Origin: Sandaracinus sp.
Lineage (GTDB): Bacteria > Myxococcota_A > Polyangia > Polyangiales > Houyiibacteriaceae
Reading direction: 5' to 3'
Length of the DNA: 64,000 bases
Assembly: GCA_002699025.1 (NCBI GenBank)
Contig: PABA01000159.1
Location: 1-64,000 of the forward strand
In this document: in pieces, positions 1 through 8,026 of the stretch
How positions within the stretch are numbered: the stretch's first letter is position 1
Layout of the letters: the number at the start of each line of letters is the position of its first letter
The notes under the pieces: model-generated
Told to the model about the DNA's origin: nothing
Database searches by the model: none
Seen by the model: only the letters and a program-made list of their open reading frames with translations
Made by a program: the position numbers and the translations under genes

Positions 1-392
1 GTGCGCTTTCCGCTGTCCGGGCTGGCGCTCGGCTGCGGCGGTCCATGCCGCCTTCGCGGAGCGGCCGGAGTGTGAGCTGGCGCGGGCCGGGCGCGCTCCC
101 TTCGGTCGCGCGGCTGTCTGCCGTCCGCTTTCCGCTGTCCGGGCTGGCGCTCGGCTGCGGCGGTCCATGCCGCCTTCGCGGAGCGGCCGGAGTGTGAGCT
201 GGCGCGGGCCGGGGCTCGCAAGGAGTCGTCCGATCGACCTCTGCGACGCTGACGCGACGCAGTGACCCGCGCGAGGAGTCGTCTGGGGACTCCCGAAGAG
301 TCGTCCCGGGCTCGCGAGCCCGGCGAGGGAGGAGCTCGCGAGCGCGAGTCGCCCGGCCGGGGGTCCTCGTCGGCTTCGAAGGACAGCGATCG
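1..392. repeat. Gene-free left edge with an 88-bp direct repeat
   Basis: No convincing gene is visible here. Positions 4-91 and 126-213 are direct repeats with essentially no differences. The second copy is preceded (98-110) by a CTCCCTTCGGTCG core, so it belongs to the same intergenic repeat family seen near 3044-3150 (minus orientation) and 61459-61550. Farther right an 18-bp perfect palindrome lies at 306-323 and the octamer GAGTCGTC occurs three times (around 224, 272 and 298). The AMP-ligase stop codon on the minus strand ends the gap at 393. Confidence 0.75.
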
Positions 393-1802
393 TCAGGAGC
401 GCGCGTCGAGGAGGCGGCGGAGCGCGGCGCGGTCGAGCTTGCCGCGCGGCGTGCGGGGGAGCGCGTCGACCCGCTCGAGGCGCGGGCGCCACGCGGCGGG
501 TAGCTCGCGGACGTGTGCCCGGAGCGCCGAACGCTCCACCGGCCCCGCGACGAAGGCGACCAGGCGCGGGCTCGGGGCACCCTCCATCACGAGGGCGAGG
601 ACGGCCGCCTCGTCGACGCCGGGGCAGGCCTCGAGGGCGCGGGCGACGGCCAGCGTGCTCACGCGCTCGCCCGCGATCTTCACGAGGTCGTCCGCGCGCC
701 CGGCGAGGTGCAGCACGCCGGCGGCGTCGCGATGGCCGCGGTCACCGGTGCGGAGGCCCTGGGGCCCGAGGGCCGCCGCCGTGGCCTCGGCGTCGTCGAG
801 GTAGGCGAGCATCACGTTGGGGCCGCGCACGACGAGCTCCCCCTCCTCGCCCGGAGCGCAGAGGCGCCCGCCCGCGCGCACGTCGACCTCGACGCCGGGG
901 AGCGGGCGACCGATGGCGCCGGCCCCGAACGCGGCCGGGTCGGAGGCGTCCTCGAGGAAGGCGACGCGCGGGGAGGCCTCCGTGAGGCCGTACTGGTTGA
1001 AGCGGCGGGCCGCGGGGAAGGCCTCGCGGAGCAGGCGCGCCGTGAGAGGATCGAGGGACGCGCCGGCGGAGGCGACGTAGGCCAGGGGAGGCGCAGGCTC
1101 GCCCTCGAGGACGGCCTGGGCGAGCCGGCGAAGCTGAGCCGGCACGGAGGAGAGGCCCTCGGCGCGGACGGCGCGGAGCGCCTCGAGCTGGCTCGAGGGG
1201 AAGGGGCCGCCGCGGCAGAGGCCGAGGGCGCCGCCGGCGCGGAGCGTGACGAGGGCCTGACCGACGAGCCCGTAGCTGTACCAGAGCGGGAGCAGCAGGC
1301 CGGTGCGCGGGTGCGCGCGGACGGGCAGGTAGCCGAGGATGGCGTCGACGTTGGCCTGGAGGCCGGCGCGACCGAGGACGACCCGCTTGGGGACACCCCC
1401 CGAGCCGGAGGTGGCGAGGACGAGGCCCGCGTCGGCGAGCGGGCCCTCGAAGCGGCGCGGATCGGGGCGCGCCTCGAGGGTGGGTGCCGTGAGCGTGCCG
1501 CCACAGACGAGGGCCGGGCGCACGGCGCCGAGGACCGCGTCCCGGCGAGGCGTCGCGAGCGTGCGATCGACGGGGAGGACGACGGCGTCCGCGGCGAAGG
1601 CGGCGAGGACGGCGACGAGGTAGGCGGCCTCGCTCTCCGCTTCGACGGCGACGGCGCGGCGGGCGACGGCGGCCTCGGCCTCGAGGCGCTCGGCGAGCGC
1701 GCCGACGCGGCGCTCGAGCTCGGCGTAGGAGAGGGGCGGGCCCGCGGGCGTCATGAGCGCCGGCGCCTCGGGCTCACCGCCGAGCCAGCTCAGCAGCGCC
1801 AC
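393..1802 (-). CDS. AMP-dependent acyl ligase (class I adenylate-forming)
   Basis: Predicted to activate a carboxylic acid as acyl-AMP and load it on CoA or a carrier protein. The 469-residue protein carries the family signatures in order: a TSGSGGVPK phosphate loop, the NQYGLTEA adenine motif, a TGDRG aspartate motif and a PRTPRGKLDR C-terminal hinge with the catalytic lysine. It is somewhat shorter than typical acyl-CoA synthetases (500-550 aa). I chose the GTG at 1802, because the residues after it (a short helix, then a YAEL segment) match the usual N-terminus; an in-frame ATG at 1754 is the alternative. Its start overlaps the end of the upstream KAS III gene by 13 bp, so the two are surely co-translated. 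The nearby ACP at 4286 is a plausible loading partner (inference). Confidence 0.88.
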   Translation of the reverse strand: MALLSWLGGEPEAPALMTPAGPPLSYAELERRVGALAERLEAEAAVARRAVAVEAESEAAYLVAVLAAFAADAVVLPVDRTLATPRRDAVLGAVRPALVCGGTLTAPTLEARPDPRRFEGPLADAGLVLATSGSGGVPKRVVLGRAGLQANVDAILGYLPVRAHPRTGLLLPLWYSYGLVGQALVTLRAGGALGLCRGGPFPSSQLEALRAVRAEGLSSVPAQLRRLAQAVLEGEPAPPLAYVASAGASLDPLTARLLREAFPAARRFNQYGLTEASPRVAFLEDASDPAAFGAGAIGRPLPGVEVDVRAGGRLCAPGEEGELVVRGPNVMLAYLDDAEATAAALGPQGLRTGDRGHRDAAGVLHLAGRADDLVKIAGERVSTLAVARALEACPGVDEAAVLALVMEGAPSPRLVAFVAGPVERSALRAHVRELPAAWRPRLERVDALPRTPRGKLDRAALRRLLDARS

Positions 1803-2824
1803 CGGGCCGCTCCCCAGGACATCCCGCCCCCCACCGCCGCGACGAGCAGCTCCGTCCCCGCGGCGGCCCGGCCGGCCGCGCGCGCGGCGGCGAGAGCGGC
1901 GACCCAGCCCGCCGAGCCGATGTTCGCGTGGTCGCCGACGCCCGCCGTCCAGGTGCGCTCCTCGGGGACACCCGCGTCCTCGGCGACGCGCTCGATGAGC
2001 GGCCGGCTGGTCTGGTGCGGGACGAAGAGCGCGGGAGCGACGGAGCTCGCGGGGAGCACGGCGTCGATCGCCTCGGCGTACTTCTCCGGGAGGACCTCGG
2101 CGAGCGCCTCGGGCGCGCCGCTCAAGCGGTAGCCGCCGCGGACGCGCTCGCTCTCGGTCGGCGGGAGGGCGCCGTCGGTCGTGATCAGGCCGCCGAGGCG
2201 GCCGTCGGTCTTCAGCGCGAGGGCGTGGAGGCGGGCGCCGTCGCGGCGACCGAGGACGAGCGCGGCGGCGCCGTCGCCGAGGGAGAGGAGCGCCATCTTG
2301 TGATCGGGGGGCAGCACCTTGGAGAAGGTCTCGGCGGCGACGAGGAGCACCGGGCCCGCGGCATGCTGGAGGTACGTGGCCGCGGTCTGGAGCGCGAAGA
2401 GGCCCGCCGCGCAGCCCGTGCGCACGTCCATGGCGGGCGCCGTGGTGCCGAGGACCGCGCCGACGGCGGCGCTCAGGGTGGAGGTCATGCGGTGCGGCGT
2501 GGAGGTCGTCGCGAGGAGGAGGCCGAGGTCGCGGGCACGGAGGCCGGCGTCGGTCAGGGCCGCCCGCGCGGCGGCCACGGCGAGGTCGGCGGTGCTCGCC
2601 TCGGCCCAGGGCGCGAGGGCGTCGCCGGGGCGGTGGACCCAGTGGCGGGCGCGGAGACCGAGGGGGCGCTCGACGCCCGCGGCGGCGAAGGCGAGGCGCT
2701 CGGGGGTGGCGTCGCGGTGGCCCGGGAGGAGCCGGAGGGCCTCCGTATTGTCGACGGGCGGGCCGGGGAGGTGGCGCGCCGCGCCGAGGAGCGCGACGCC
2801 CTCGAGGGGTCCGAGGGGCGTCAT
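1790..2824 (-). CDS. KAS III-type 3-oxoacyl synthase (first copy)
   Basis: Thiolase-fold condensing enzyme of the FabH/KAS III family, 344 aa. The catalytic triad is visible as Cys138 (in TGCAAG), His270 (VPHQ) and Asn301 (HANIGSAG), so it should be active, either in chain initiation or as an acyltransferase like other stand-alone KAS III proteins. The ATG at 2824 is fixed by a TATCCT hexamer ending 7 bases upstream and no Shine-Dalgarno sequence. The stop overlaps the AMP-ligase start, suggesting a two-gene leaderless operon. A second, divergent KAS III lies at 4510. Substrate unknown. Confidence 0.88.
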   Translation of the reverse strand: MTPLGPLEGVALLGAARHLPGPPVDNTEALRLLPGHRDATPERLAFAAAGVERPLGLRARHWVHRPGDALAPWAEASTADLAVAAARAALTDAGLRARDLGLLLATTSTPHRMTSTLSAAVGAVLGTTAPAMDVRTGCAAGLFALQTAATYLQHAAGPVLLVAAETFSKVLPPDHKMALLSLGDGAAALVLGRRDGARLHALALKTDGRLGGLITTDGALPPTESERVRGGYRLSGAPEALAEVLPEKYAEAIDAVLPASSVAPALFVPHQTSRPLIERVAEDAGVPEERTWTAGVGDHANIGSAGWVAALAAARAAGRAAAGTELLVAAVGGGMSWGAARWRC

Positions 2825-2831
2825 CGCGGCG

Positions 2832-2837
2832 AGGATA
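2832..2837 (-). promoter_or_regulatory. -10-like TATCCT, leaderless promoter of first KAS III
   Basis: TATCCT ends 7 bases before the ATG at 2824; no Shine-Dalgarno between them. Confidence 0.6.
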
Positions 2838-3043
2838 GAGCATCGCCTCCTTCGGTCGGGATGGGATCCCCCGAGCCCACTCCGACCCGCTCCGCGAGCG
2901 CGGGCAGCCTCGCACGGACGGCGGAGCGCGGACACGACGCGCATCCCGAGCCGAGGGAGGCATCCCCTTGCTCCCCGTTCACGGTACGGGCGGTGAAAGC
3001 GCCGAGCGAAGGGAGGTCTCCCCCGCGCGCCGCCTATGCGTCG

Positions 3044-3150
3044 TCACTCCGCGAAGCGGCATCGACCGTGAAGTCCGGCGACAGCACGGAGAGCGGAGAG
3101 CGGAGAGCGGAGAGCATCCCGACCGAAGGGAGGGATCCCCCCACGGCGGC
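3044..3150 (-). repeat. Intergenic repeat (CTTCGGTCGGG family) with 8-bp tandem repeats
   Basis: Read on the minus strand, this segment runs from a G-run and TCCCTCCCTTCGGTCGGG core, through about four copies of an 8-bp TCTCCGCT unit (3087-3118), to a CGGTCGATGCCGCTTCGCGG end. The same order is found at 61459-61550 and in reduced form at 98-213. A partial core in the opposite orientation lies at 2850-2865. It fills most of the gap between divergent genes starting at 2824 and 3179. Confidence 0.7.
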
Positions 3151-3165
3151 GCCGAGCGTGCGCGC

Positions 3166-3171
3166 TATGCT
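3166..3171 (+). promoter_or_regulatory. -10-like TATGCT, leaderless promoter of SMP-30-like gene
   Basis: TATGCT is followed by 7 bases and the ATG at 3179. The upstream in-frame ATG at 3167 lies inside the hexamer, so 3179 is the better start. Confidence 0.6.
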
Positions 3172-3178
3172 CGCGGCC

Positions 3179-4204
3179 ATGCGACGGCTCCCGCTCCTCC
3201 TCGCCTCCACCCTCCTCTTCGCCGGCTGCGGCGACGACGACGGAGGCCGGGACGCGGGCACGCTCGACGCGGGCAGCGGCGTGGACGCGGGCGGCGAAGA
3301 GGACGGCGGCGCCACGGACGCGGGCGGAGGCGAGGAAGACGCTGGGCCCGAGGACGCAGGGCCCGAGGACGCAGGTCCGCCGCCGAACCCGCTCGAGGGG
3401 CTCGGCGAGGTCCGCACCCTGGACACGGGCTACATGTTCCTCGAGGGCCCGGTCTGGCGCCCGGGCGACGGCGACCTCCTCTTCAGCGACATCCCCGCGC
3501 AGACCATCTACCGCTTCGCGCCGCCCGACACCTTCGAGCCCTTCCGGACCGAACAGGACTCGAACGGCCTCCTCCTCGACCTCGACGGAGAGCTGCTCAT
3601 CGCCGGGCACGGCGGACGCGCCGTGTGGCGCCTCGCCGACGGGAGCCTCGAGGTCCTGGCCGAGCGCTTCGAGGGGCAGCGGCTCCACTCGCCGAACGAC
3701 CTCGACCAGCGGAGCGACGGAACGATCTACTTCACGGACCCGCCCTTCGCGGTCTCGCCCGGGGACCGCGAGCTCGACTTCGTCGGCGTCTTCCGCATCG
3801 ACCCCGAGGGGGCGCTGACGGCCGAGTGGCGCGGCGCGCTCGACACGCGCCCGAACGGCATCGCGCTCAGCCCGGACGAGAGCACGCTCTACGTTGCCGA
3901 GAGCCGCGACCAGGTGCTCTACGCCTTCCCGGTGGAGGCGGGCGGCGCCCTCGGCGAGCCGGCCACGCTCGCGGACACGGCCCCCACCGGCGACGGCATG
4001 GCGGTGGACGTGCGCGGGAACGTGTACCTGACCACCCGCGAAGGGGTGGAGGTCTACGCACCCGACGGGACGCAGTGGGGCACCATCGAGGTGCCCGAGG
4101 TGCCGGCGAACTGTGCCTTCGGCGGCGCGGAGAGGCAGACGCTCTACATCACGGCGCGGACGGGCCTCTACGCCGTCGACACGCCGCTCGCCGGCCTGCC
4201 CTGA
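3179..4204 (+). CDS. SMP-30/gluconolactonase-family lipoprotein
   Basis: Predicted lipoprotein of 341 aa. A short charged start and hydrophobic stretch end in a LFAGC lipobox. Then comes a linker of about 50 residues rich in Asp-Ala-Gly and Glu-Asp, including three 15-bp repeats coding for GPEDA. The rest is a beta-propeller of the SMP-30/gluconolactonase/LRE type (FLEGPVW, SPNDL, RPNGIALSPDE). Family members are metal-dependent lactonases; the Asn and Asp of NGIALS and DGMAVD fit metal-binding positions. DAG-type linkers are typical of myxobacterial surface lipoproteins. It stands alone between two lipid gene pairs. Substrate unknown. Confidence 0.85.
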   Translation: MRRLPLLLASTLLFAGCGDDDGGRDAGTLDAGSGVDAGGEEDGGATDAGGGEEDAGPEDAGPEDAGPPPNPLEGLGEVRTLDTGYMFLEGPVWRPGDGDLLFSDIPAQTIYRFAPPDTFEPFRTEQDSNGLLLDLDGELLIAGHGGRAVWRLADGSLEVLAERFEGQRLHSPNDLDQRSDGTIYFTDPPFAVSPGDRELDFVGVFRIDPEGALTAEWRGALDTRPNGIALSPDESTLYVAESRDQVLYAFPVEAGGALGEPATLADTAPTGDGMAVDVRGNVYLTTREGVEVYAPDGTQWGTIEVPEVPANCAFGGAERQTLYITARTGLYAVDTPLAGLP

Positions 4205-4272
4205 GCGCCGGGCGCGCTCCGCGGAGCGGGCTCGCGAGGCGCGTCGGCGCGGCCCTTCGGCGCGTTCTCCGG

Positions 4273-4278
4273 TAGGCT
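4273..4278 (+). promoter_or_regulatory. -10-like TAGGCT, leaderless promoter of ACP gene
   Basis: TAGGCT, 7 bases, then the ATG at 4286. Confidence 0.6.
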
Positions 4279-4285
4279 CGCGGGC

Positions 4286-4513
4286 ATGGAGGACGCGCTC
4301 GAAGAGCAGGTGCGCGCGGTGATCGCGGAGCACGCGGAGCTGCCGGCGGACGGGGCCGCGCCGCTCGAGGTGGAGTCGCTGGTGCTCGTGCAGATCGCCG
4401 AGGACCTCGAGGCGCGCTTCGACTTCGTGCTGCGCGGCCGCGAGCTCACGCCCGAGCACTTCGGCAGCGTCGCGGCGATCGTCGCCTTCGTGCGCACCAA
4501 GGTCGCCCCGTGA
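4286..4513 (+). CDS. Acyl carrier protein, atypical ESL motif
   Basis: A 75-residue acidic helical protein with the size and pattern of a type II acyl carrier protein. The phosphopantetheine serine is Ser31, but the usual Asp-Ser-Leu is Glu-Ser-Leu. Its TGA overlaps the GTG of the following KAS III (GTGA), so the pair is translationally coupled and likely works together. The AMP-ligase and the other KAS III start 1.5-2.5 kb away on the opposite strand. Whether the Glu-Ser-Leu site is recognised by the standard phosphopantetheinyl transferase cannot be told from sequence. Confidence 0.82.
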   Translation: MEDALEEQVRAVIAEHAELPADGAAPLEVESLVLVQIAEDLEARFDFVLRGRELTPEHFGSVAAIVAFVRTKVAP

Positions 4514-5559
4514 GGGTACTCCGGCCGGCGGCCTTCGGGCGTGGCGTGCGCCTTCTCGCGACGGGCGCGGCGCTCCCCGCGCGGGTGGTGACGAACGCGG
4601 ACCTGGTCGCCCTCGGCGCCCCGCTCGAGCCGGAGGAGATGGAGAAGCTCACGGGCATCCGCGAGCGGCGCTGGGTCGAAGGGGACGAGGCGACGAGCGA
4701 TCTCGCCGTGGGCGCGGCGCGAGAGGCCCTGGGGCGCGCCAGCGTCGCCGCAGAGGACGTCGCGCGGCTCGTCCTCGCGACGGTCTCGCCGGACCGGCTC
4801 TCCCCCTCGGCGGCTTGCGTCGCGCACGCGAAGCTCGGCCTCGGCGCGGTGCCCGTGCACGACCTGACGGCCTCCTGCAGCGGCTTCGTCTACGCCCTGG
4901 ATGCGGCCGCGCGCGCGGTCCTCACGGGCGACGCGCCGACGCTGGCCATCGGCGCCGACGTGCGCTCGCGCTTCGTGGACCCGACCGACCGCGCCACCTG
5001 CGCCCTCTTCGGGGACGGGGCCGCGGCCGCGCTCCTGGGCGAGGGACCGCCGGACGAAGGGCTCCTCGCGATCGGTCTGACGGCGGATGGGCGCGGGGCC
5101 GAGAGCGTCTACGTGCCCGCCGGGGGGAGCCGCGAGCCGGCGAGCGCCGAGACGGTCGAGGCCGGGCGCCACACCATCCGCATGGCCGAGGGGCCGCGCG
5201 TCTACCTCGAGGCCGTCGAGGGGATGATCGGCACGGCCGAGGCGCTCCTCGAGGCGACGCAGACCCGCTGGGAGGACCTCGCGCTCGTCGTCCCGCACCA
5301 GCCGAACCGCCGTATCCTCGACCGGCTCGCGCGCCTCGGCGACTTCGACGCGGACAAGCTCGTCGTCGACATCGAGGACAAGGGCAACATGTCGGCGGCC
5401 TCGGTGGGCGTCGCCCTCGACCGGGCCCTACGCGAGCGCGCCCGCGTCGGTGACCTCGTCCTCGTCGTCGCCGCCGGCGCGGGCTACACGGCCGGCGCCG
5501 CCCTCCTCCGCGTCGACGCCGCCCTGCTCGCCGCCCTCCGTCCAGGCGACGCCCCGTAG
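4510..5559 (+). CDS. KAS III-type 3-oxoacyl synthase (second copy)
   Basis: FabH-family condensing enzyme, 349 aa, with a complete triad: Cys123 (TASCSGF), His263 (VPHQPN) and Asn293 (DKGNMS). These are closer to canonical FabH than those of the copy at 1790. The GTG at 4510 overlaps the ACP stop. The catalytic core ends near the glycine-rich GAGYTAGAAL strand; about 20 more residues follow, and the last 132 bp overlap the antisense 3' end of the hexapeptide transferase gene. Likely elongates or transfers acyl chains on the adjacent ACP (inference from coupling). Confidence 0.88.
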   Translation: MRVLRPAAFGRGVRLLATGAALPARVVTNADLVALGAPLEPEEMEKLTGIRERRWVEGDEATSDLAVGAAREALGRASVAAEDVARLVLATVSPDRLSPSAACVAHAKLGLGAVPVHDLTASCSGFVYALDAAARAVLTGDAPTLAIGADVRSRFVDPTDRATCALFGDGAAAALLGEGPPDEGLLAIGLTADGRGAESVYVPAGGSREPASAETVEAGRHTIRMAEGPRVYLEAVEGMIGTAEALLEATQTRWEDLALVVPHQPNRRILDRLARLGDFDADKLVVDIEDKGNMSAASVGVALDRALRERARVGDLVLVVAAGAGYTAGAALLRVDAALLAALRPGDAP

Positions 5560-6267
5560 GACGTTCGTCCCCGCCGGGACGCGCACCCCGGGCGCCACGA
5601 CGCTCTGGCCCTCGAAGCGGACGCCGGCCTCGATCACCGCCCCCGCGCCGACCCGGGTCCCCGGGCCGAGCTTCACGCCGGCGAGCACGCGCGCGCCCTC
5701 CCCCACGACGACGCCCGGCCCCACCAGCACCTCGGCGGCGAGGAGCGCCCCCTTCTCCACGCGGACCGGCTCGAGGCGCAGCTTGCCGGCGTCGACGTAG
5801 TGGCCCGCGATCATGCAGCGGGCGCCGATGGTGGCGCCGGGGCCGACCTCGAGGAGGGGCGGGTCGAGGAGCTCGACGTCGGTCGACATGTTCGCCGAGA
5901 AGGCGACGCGGGCGCCGAGGGCGCGGAGGGCGAGGAAGCGGAGCGTGTTGAAGGTGAAGACGATGGGCTTGAGCGGGCCCGGGAGGAGCACGCGGCGGTA
6001 GAGGGAGCGGATGAGCCAGGCCCAGAAGCGGCGGCCCTTCATGAGCTCGACGCGGCCGGCGTCCGGGCGGGGGGTGAGGAGACCGAGGGCGCCCACGGCG
6101 AGGATGGCGGCGAGGAGGCCGGCGAGGAGCGCGGCCGGGATGGCGAGCCAGGGGCCGAAGGGGGCGAGGGCGGCGTGGACGCGCGCGCCGACCCAACCCG
6201 CGCCGCCCCAGAGGCCGACGGCGAAGGCGAGGAGCAGGAGATCGTAGACGAGGAGCCCGGCGGCCAC
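5428..6267 (-). CDS. Hexapeptide-repeat (left-handed beta-helix) transferase
   Basis: 279 aa. Two hydrophobic segments at the N-terminus (about residues 4-28 and 38-64) are followed from about residue 120 by a run of hexapeptide-like repeats (VGPGATIGA, VGPGVVVGEGARV, LGPGTRVGAGAVI), typical of O-acyltransferases. The last 45 residues are acidic and low-complexity and lie antisense to the KAS III 3' end. The start is a GTG with TACCGT ending 7 bases upstream. It could acetylate a sugar or a product of the neighbouring lipid genes; that link is only contextual. Confidence 0.8.
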   Translation of the reverse strand: MAAGLLVYDLLLLAFAVGLWGGAGWVGARVHAALAPFGPWLAIPAALLAGLLAAILAVGALGLLTPRPDAGRVELMKGRRFWAWLIRSLYRRVLLPGPLKPIVFTFNTLRFLALRALGARVAFSANMSTDVELLDPPLLEVGPGATIGARCMIAGHYVDAGKLRLEPVRVEKGALLAAEVLVGPGVVVGEGARVLAGVKLGPGTRVGAGAVIEAGVRFEGQSVVAPGVRVPAGTNVLRGVAWTEGGEQGGVDAEEGGAGRVARAGGDDEDEVTDAGALA

Positions 6268-6274
6268 GTCGGCG

Positions 6275-6280
6275 ACGGTA
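6275..6280 (-). promoter_or_regulatory. -10-like TACCGT, leaderless promoter
   Basis: TACCGT, 7 bases, GTG start at 6267 of the hexapeptide transferase. Confidence 0.55.
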
Positions 6281-6416
6281 GCACCGGCGACGCGGTGCGG
6301 GTGGTGTCGCGCCGCGGCGGGGGAAGGCGAGATCGACTTCGCGCCGGGTCGCGGAGCGGGCTCGCGTTTCGTCGCCTTTGCTCATGGCGGAGCGAGTGCG
6401 AGACGCGCCCGCGTGC

Positions 6417-6422
6417 TATGAC
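6417..6422 (+). promoter_or_regulatory. -10-like TATGAC, leaderless promoter
   Basis: TATGAC, 6 bases, GTG start at 6429 of the FG-GAP protein. The last base departs from TAnnnT. Confidence 0.45.
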
Positions 6423-6428
6423 CGGCGG

Positions 6429-7955
6429 GTGAGCGCTGTCGGGCCGAAGATCGTCTCCGTGCTCCGGGCCCTCGGGCTCCTGGTCGCGACGTGGGCGCTG
6501 CTCGGGCTGATCGGCTGGATCGCCGGCGCCATCCCTCCCGAGGACGCCGCGGGGGTGACGGGCGGCGACGAGGGCGCTGACGGCGAGGAGGCCCTCGCCG
6601 CGCGCGACGCCGGCGCCCCGGCCGCGCCGACGGACGCCGGCCCAGCCCATGCCGAAGCCGCGGGCGACGGAGGCCCCCACGCGCCGGAGCCCGAGGTCGA
6701 CGCCGGCCCGCCGAGCCCGCCCTCCCCCGCCGCGGAGAGCGGCACCGTCCTCTGGCGCGCCCAGCTCGTCGCCCGGGAAGGCGGCCCGGCGCCCACCGAG
6801 CGCGCCACCATCACCGCGGCGAACCTCTTCGGCGACGGGCGCCCCGAGCTCCTCGTCGGCGCGGGCGGCGAGGTCCACGTCGTCGGCGTGCAGGCCGGGC
6901 GCCCCCAGCGGCTCGCCCGCGTGACCTACCGCGGCGGGCCCGCCCCGATCCGCCCCGCGCGCCCCCTGGCGGCCGACCTCTCGCACGACGGCCGCCCGGA
7001 CCTCGTCGTCGGCTTCGTCGACCTCGACGCCGGCGGCGCCCCGACCGGAGGCACGCTCGAGCTGCTCGTCCAGGAGCCGAGCGGCGCCCTCGCCGCCCCG
7101 CGCGGCCTCGCTCCCATCGCGGCGGTGGACGTGCTCGCCTTCGGCCCGGAGGACCGCCCCGAGCTGGCCGCGGTGAACTGGGCCGACGGCTTCGGGCGAC
7201 GCGCCAGCGAGCTCTGGCTCTTCCGGGGCGGCGCCGCCCCCGGCCGGCGGGCGCGCGTGCGCCTCGGGAACGACGGCGCGGCCGTCGTGCTCGCGGACCT
7301 CGACGGGGACGGCGAGGCGGAGCTCGCCTCGGTGGACGCGGAGGCTGTCCGCCGGGTCGGCTTCGATGGCGCGCTCCTCGGCGCCGTCGAGCTCCACGGG
7401 GGGCGCGCCGCCGTCGGGGTGGACCTCGACGGCGACGAGCGCCGCGAAGCGCTGGTCTTCGGAGAGGGCCTGCACCGCGTCCACCCGGCGCCGCCGCCGG
7501 TCGCGCCGAGCGAGCCGGCCGAGCCCCCCGACGAGGGCCCAGGCGACGAGGGCCCAGGCGACGAGCCCCCCGCCGAGACCCCGGCCCCCATCCCCACGGC
7601 GACGCCCATCGACGCCCCCCGCGGCGCGCGCGCGCTCCTCCCCTACGACGTCGACGGCGACGGCGACCTCGACCTGCTCGCGGTCCTCGCCGAAGGCGTG
7701 AGGCTCCTCCGTCGCGCGCCCGGCGAGCCGCTGGCCTTCACCGAGGAGCTCTTCGTCGGCCTCCCGGGCACCCTGCGGGCGCGCGACGCCGCCGTCCTCG
7801 AGGGCGAAGGCCAGGCGCCGGCGCTGGTGCTCGTCGGGCAGACCCTCGCGGGGTGGGAGCTCGTCGCCGTGCCCCTCCTCCGCACGGAGGTCCCCGCCGA
7901 GGACCCCCCGGCGCTCGAGGACGGCCCGCTGATGCTCGAGTACTCCGTGCGCTGA
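6429..7955 (+). CDS. FG-GAP/VCBS-repeat membrane-anchored protein
   Basis: 508 aa. One N-terminal transmembrane segment (about residues 7-30) is followed by a Pro/Ala/Glu-rich linker. A seven-bladed-propeller-like domain then has several FG-GAP/VCBS calcium loops of the D-x-D-G-D type (DLSHDGRPD, DLDGDGEAE, DLDGDERRE, DVDGDGDLD). A second low-complexity insertion holds a duplicated 15-bp unit (around 7534-7563). It is probably held in the inner membrane with the propeller in the periplasm. FG-GAP proteins often bind other proteins or glycans; no partner is evident. Confidence 0.8.
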   Translation: MSAVGPKIVSVLRALGLLVATWALLGLIGWIAGAIPPEDAAGVTGGDEGADGEEALAARDAGAPAAPTDAGPAHAEAAGDGGPHAPEPEVDAGPPSPPSPAAESGTVLWRAQLVAREGGPAPTERATITAANLFGDGRPELLVGAGGEVHVVGVQAGRPQRLARVTYRGGPAPIRPARPLAADLSHDGRPDLVVGFVDLDAGGAPTGGTLELLVQEPSGALAAPRGLAPIAAVDVLAFGPEDRPELAAVNWADGFGRRASELWLFRGGAAPGRRARVRLGNDGAAVVLADLDGDGEAELASVDAEAVRRVGFDGALLGAVELHGGRAAVGVDLDGDERREALVFGEGLHRVHPAPPPVAPSEPAEPPDEGPGDEGPGDEPPAETPAPIPTATPIDAPRGARALLPYDVDGDGDLDLLAVLAEGVRLLRRAPGEPLAFTEELFVGLPGTLRARDAAVLEGEGQAPALVLVGQTLAGWELVAVPLLRTEVPAEDPPALEDGPLMLEYSVR

Positions 7956-8026
7956 CGCGGCAGGGGCGAAGGCCTGCGCCCCGCCCCCCGAGCCCCGCAC
8001 CCACCCGAGCCTCGGCCCAGACGCTT

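Noticed and set aside
393-2824. OleA/OleC-type long-chain olefin (beta-lactone) pathway
   Set aside because: No OleB hydrolase or OleD reductase nearby, the ligase is shorter than OleC, and the KAS III is not clearly OleA-like.
3167-3178. Upstream ATG as start of the SMP-30-like gene
   Set aside because: This ATG lies within the TATGCT hexamer, and the ATG at 3179 has the 7-base spacing seen elsewhere.
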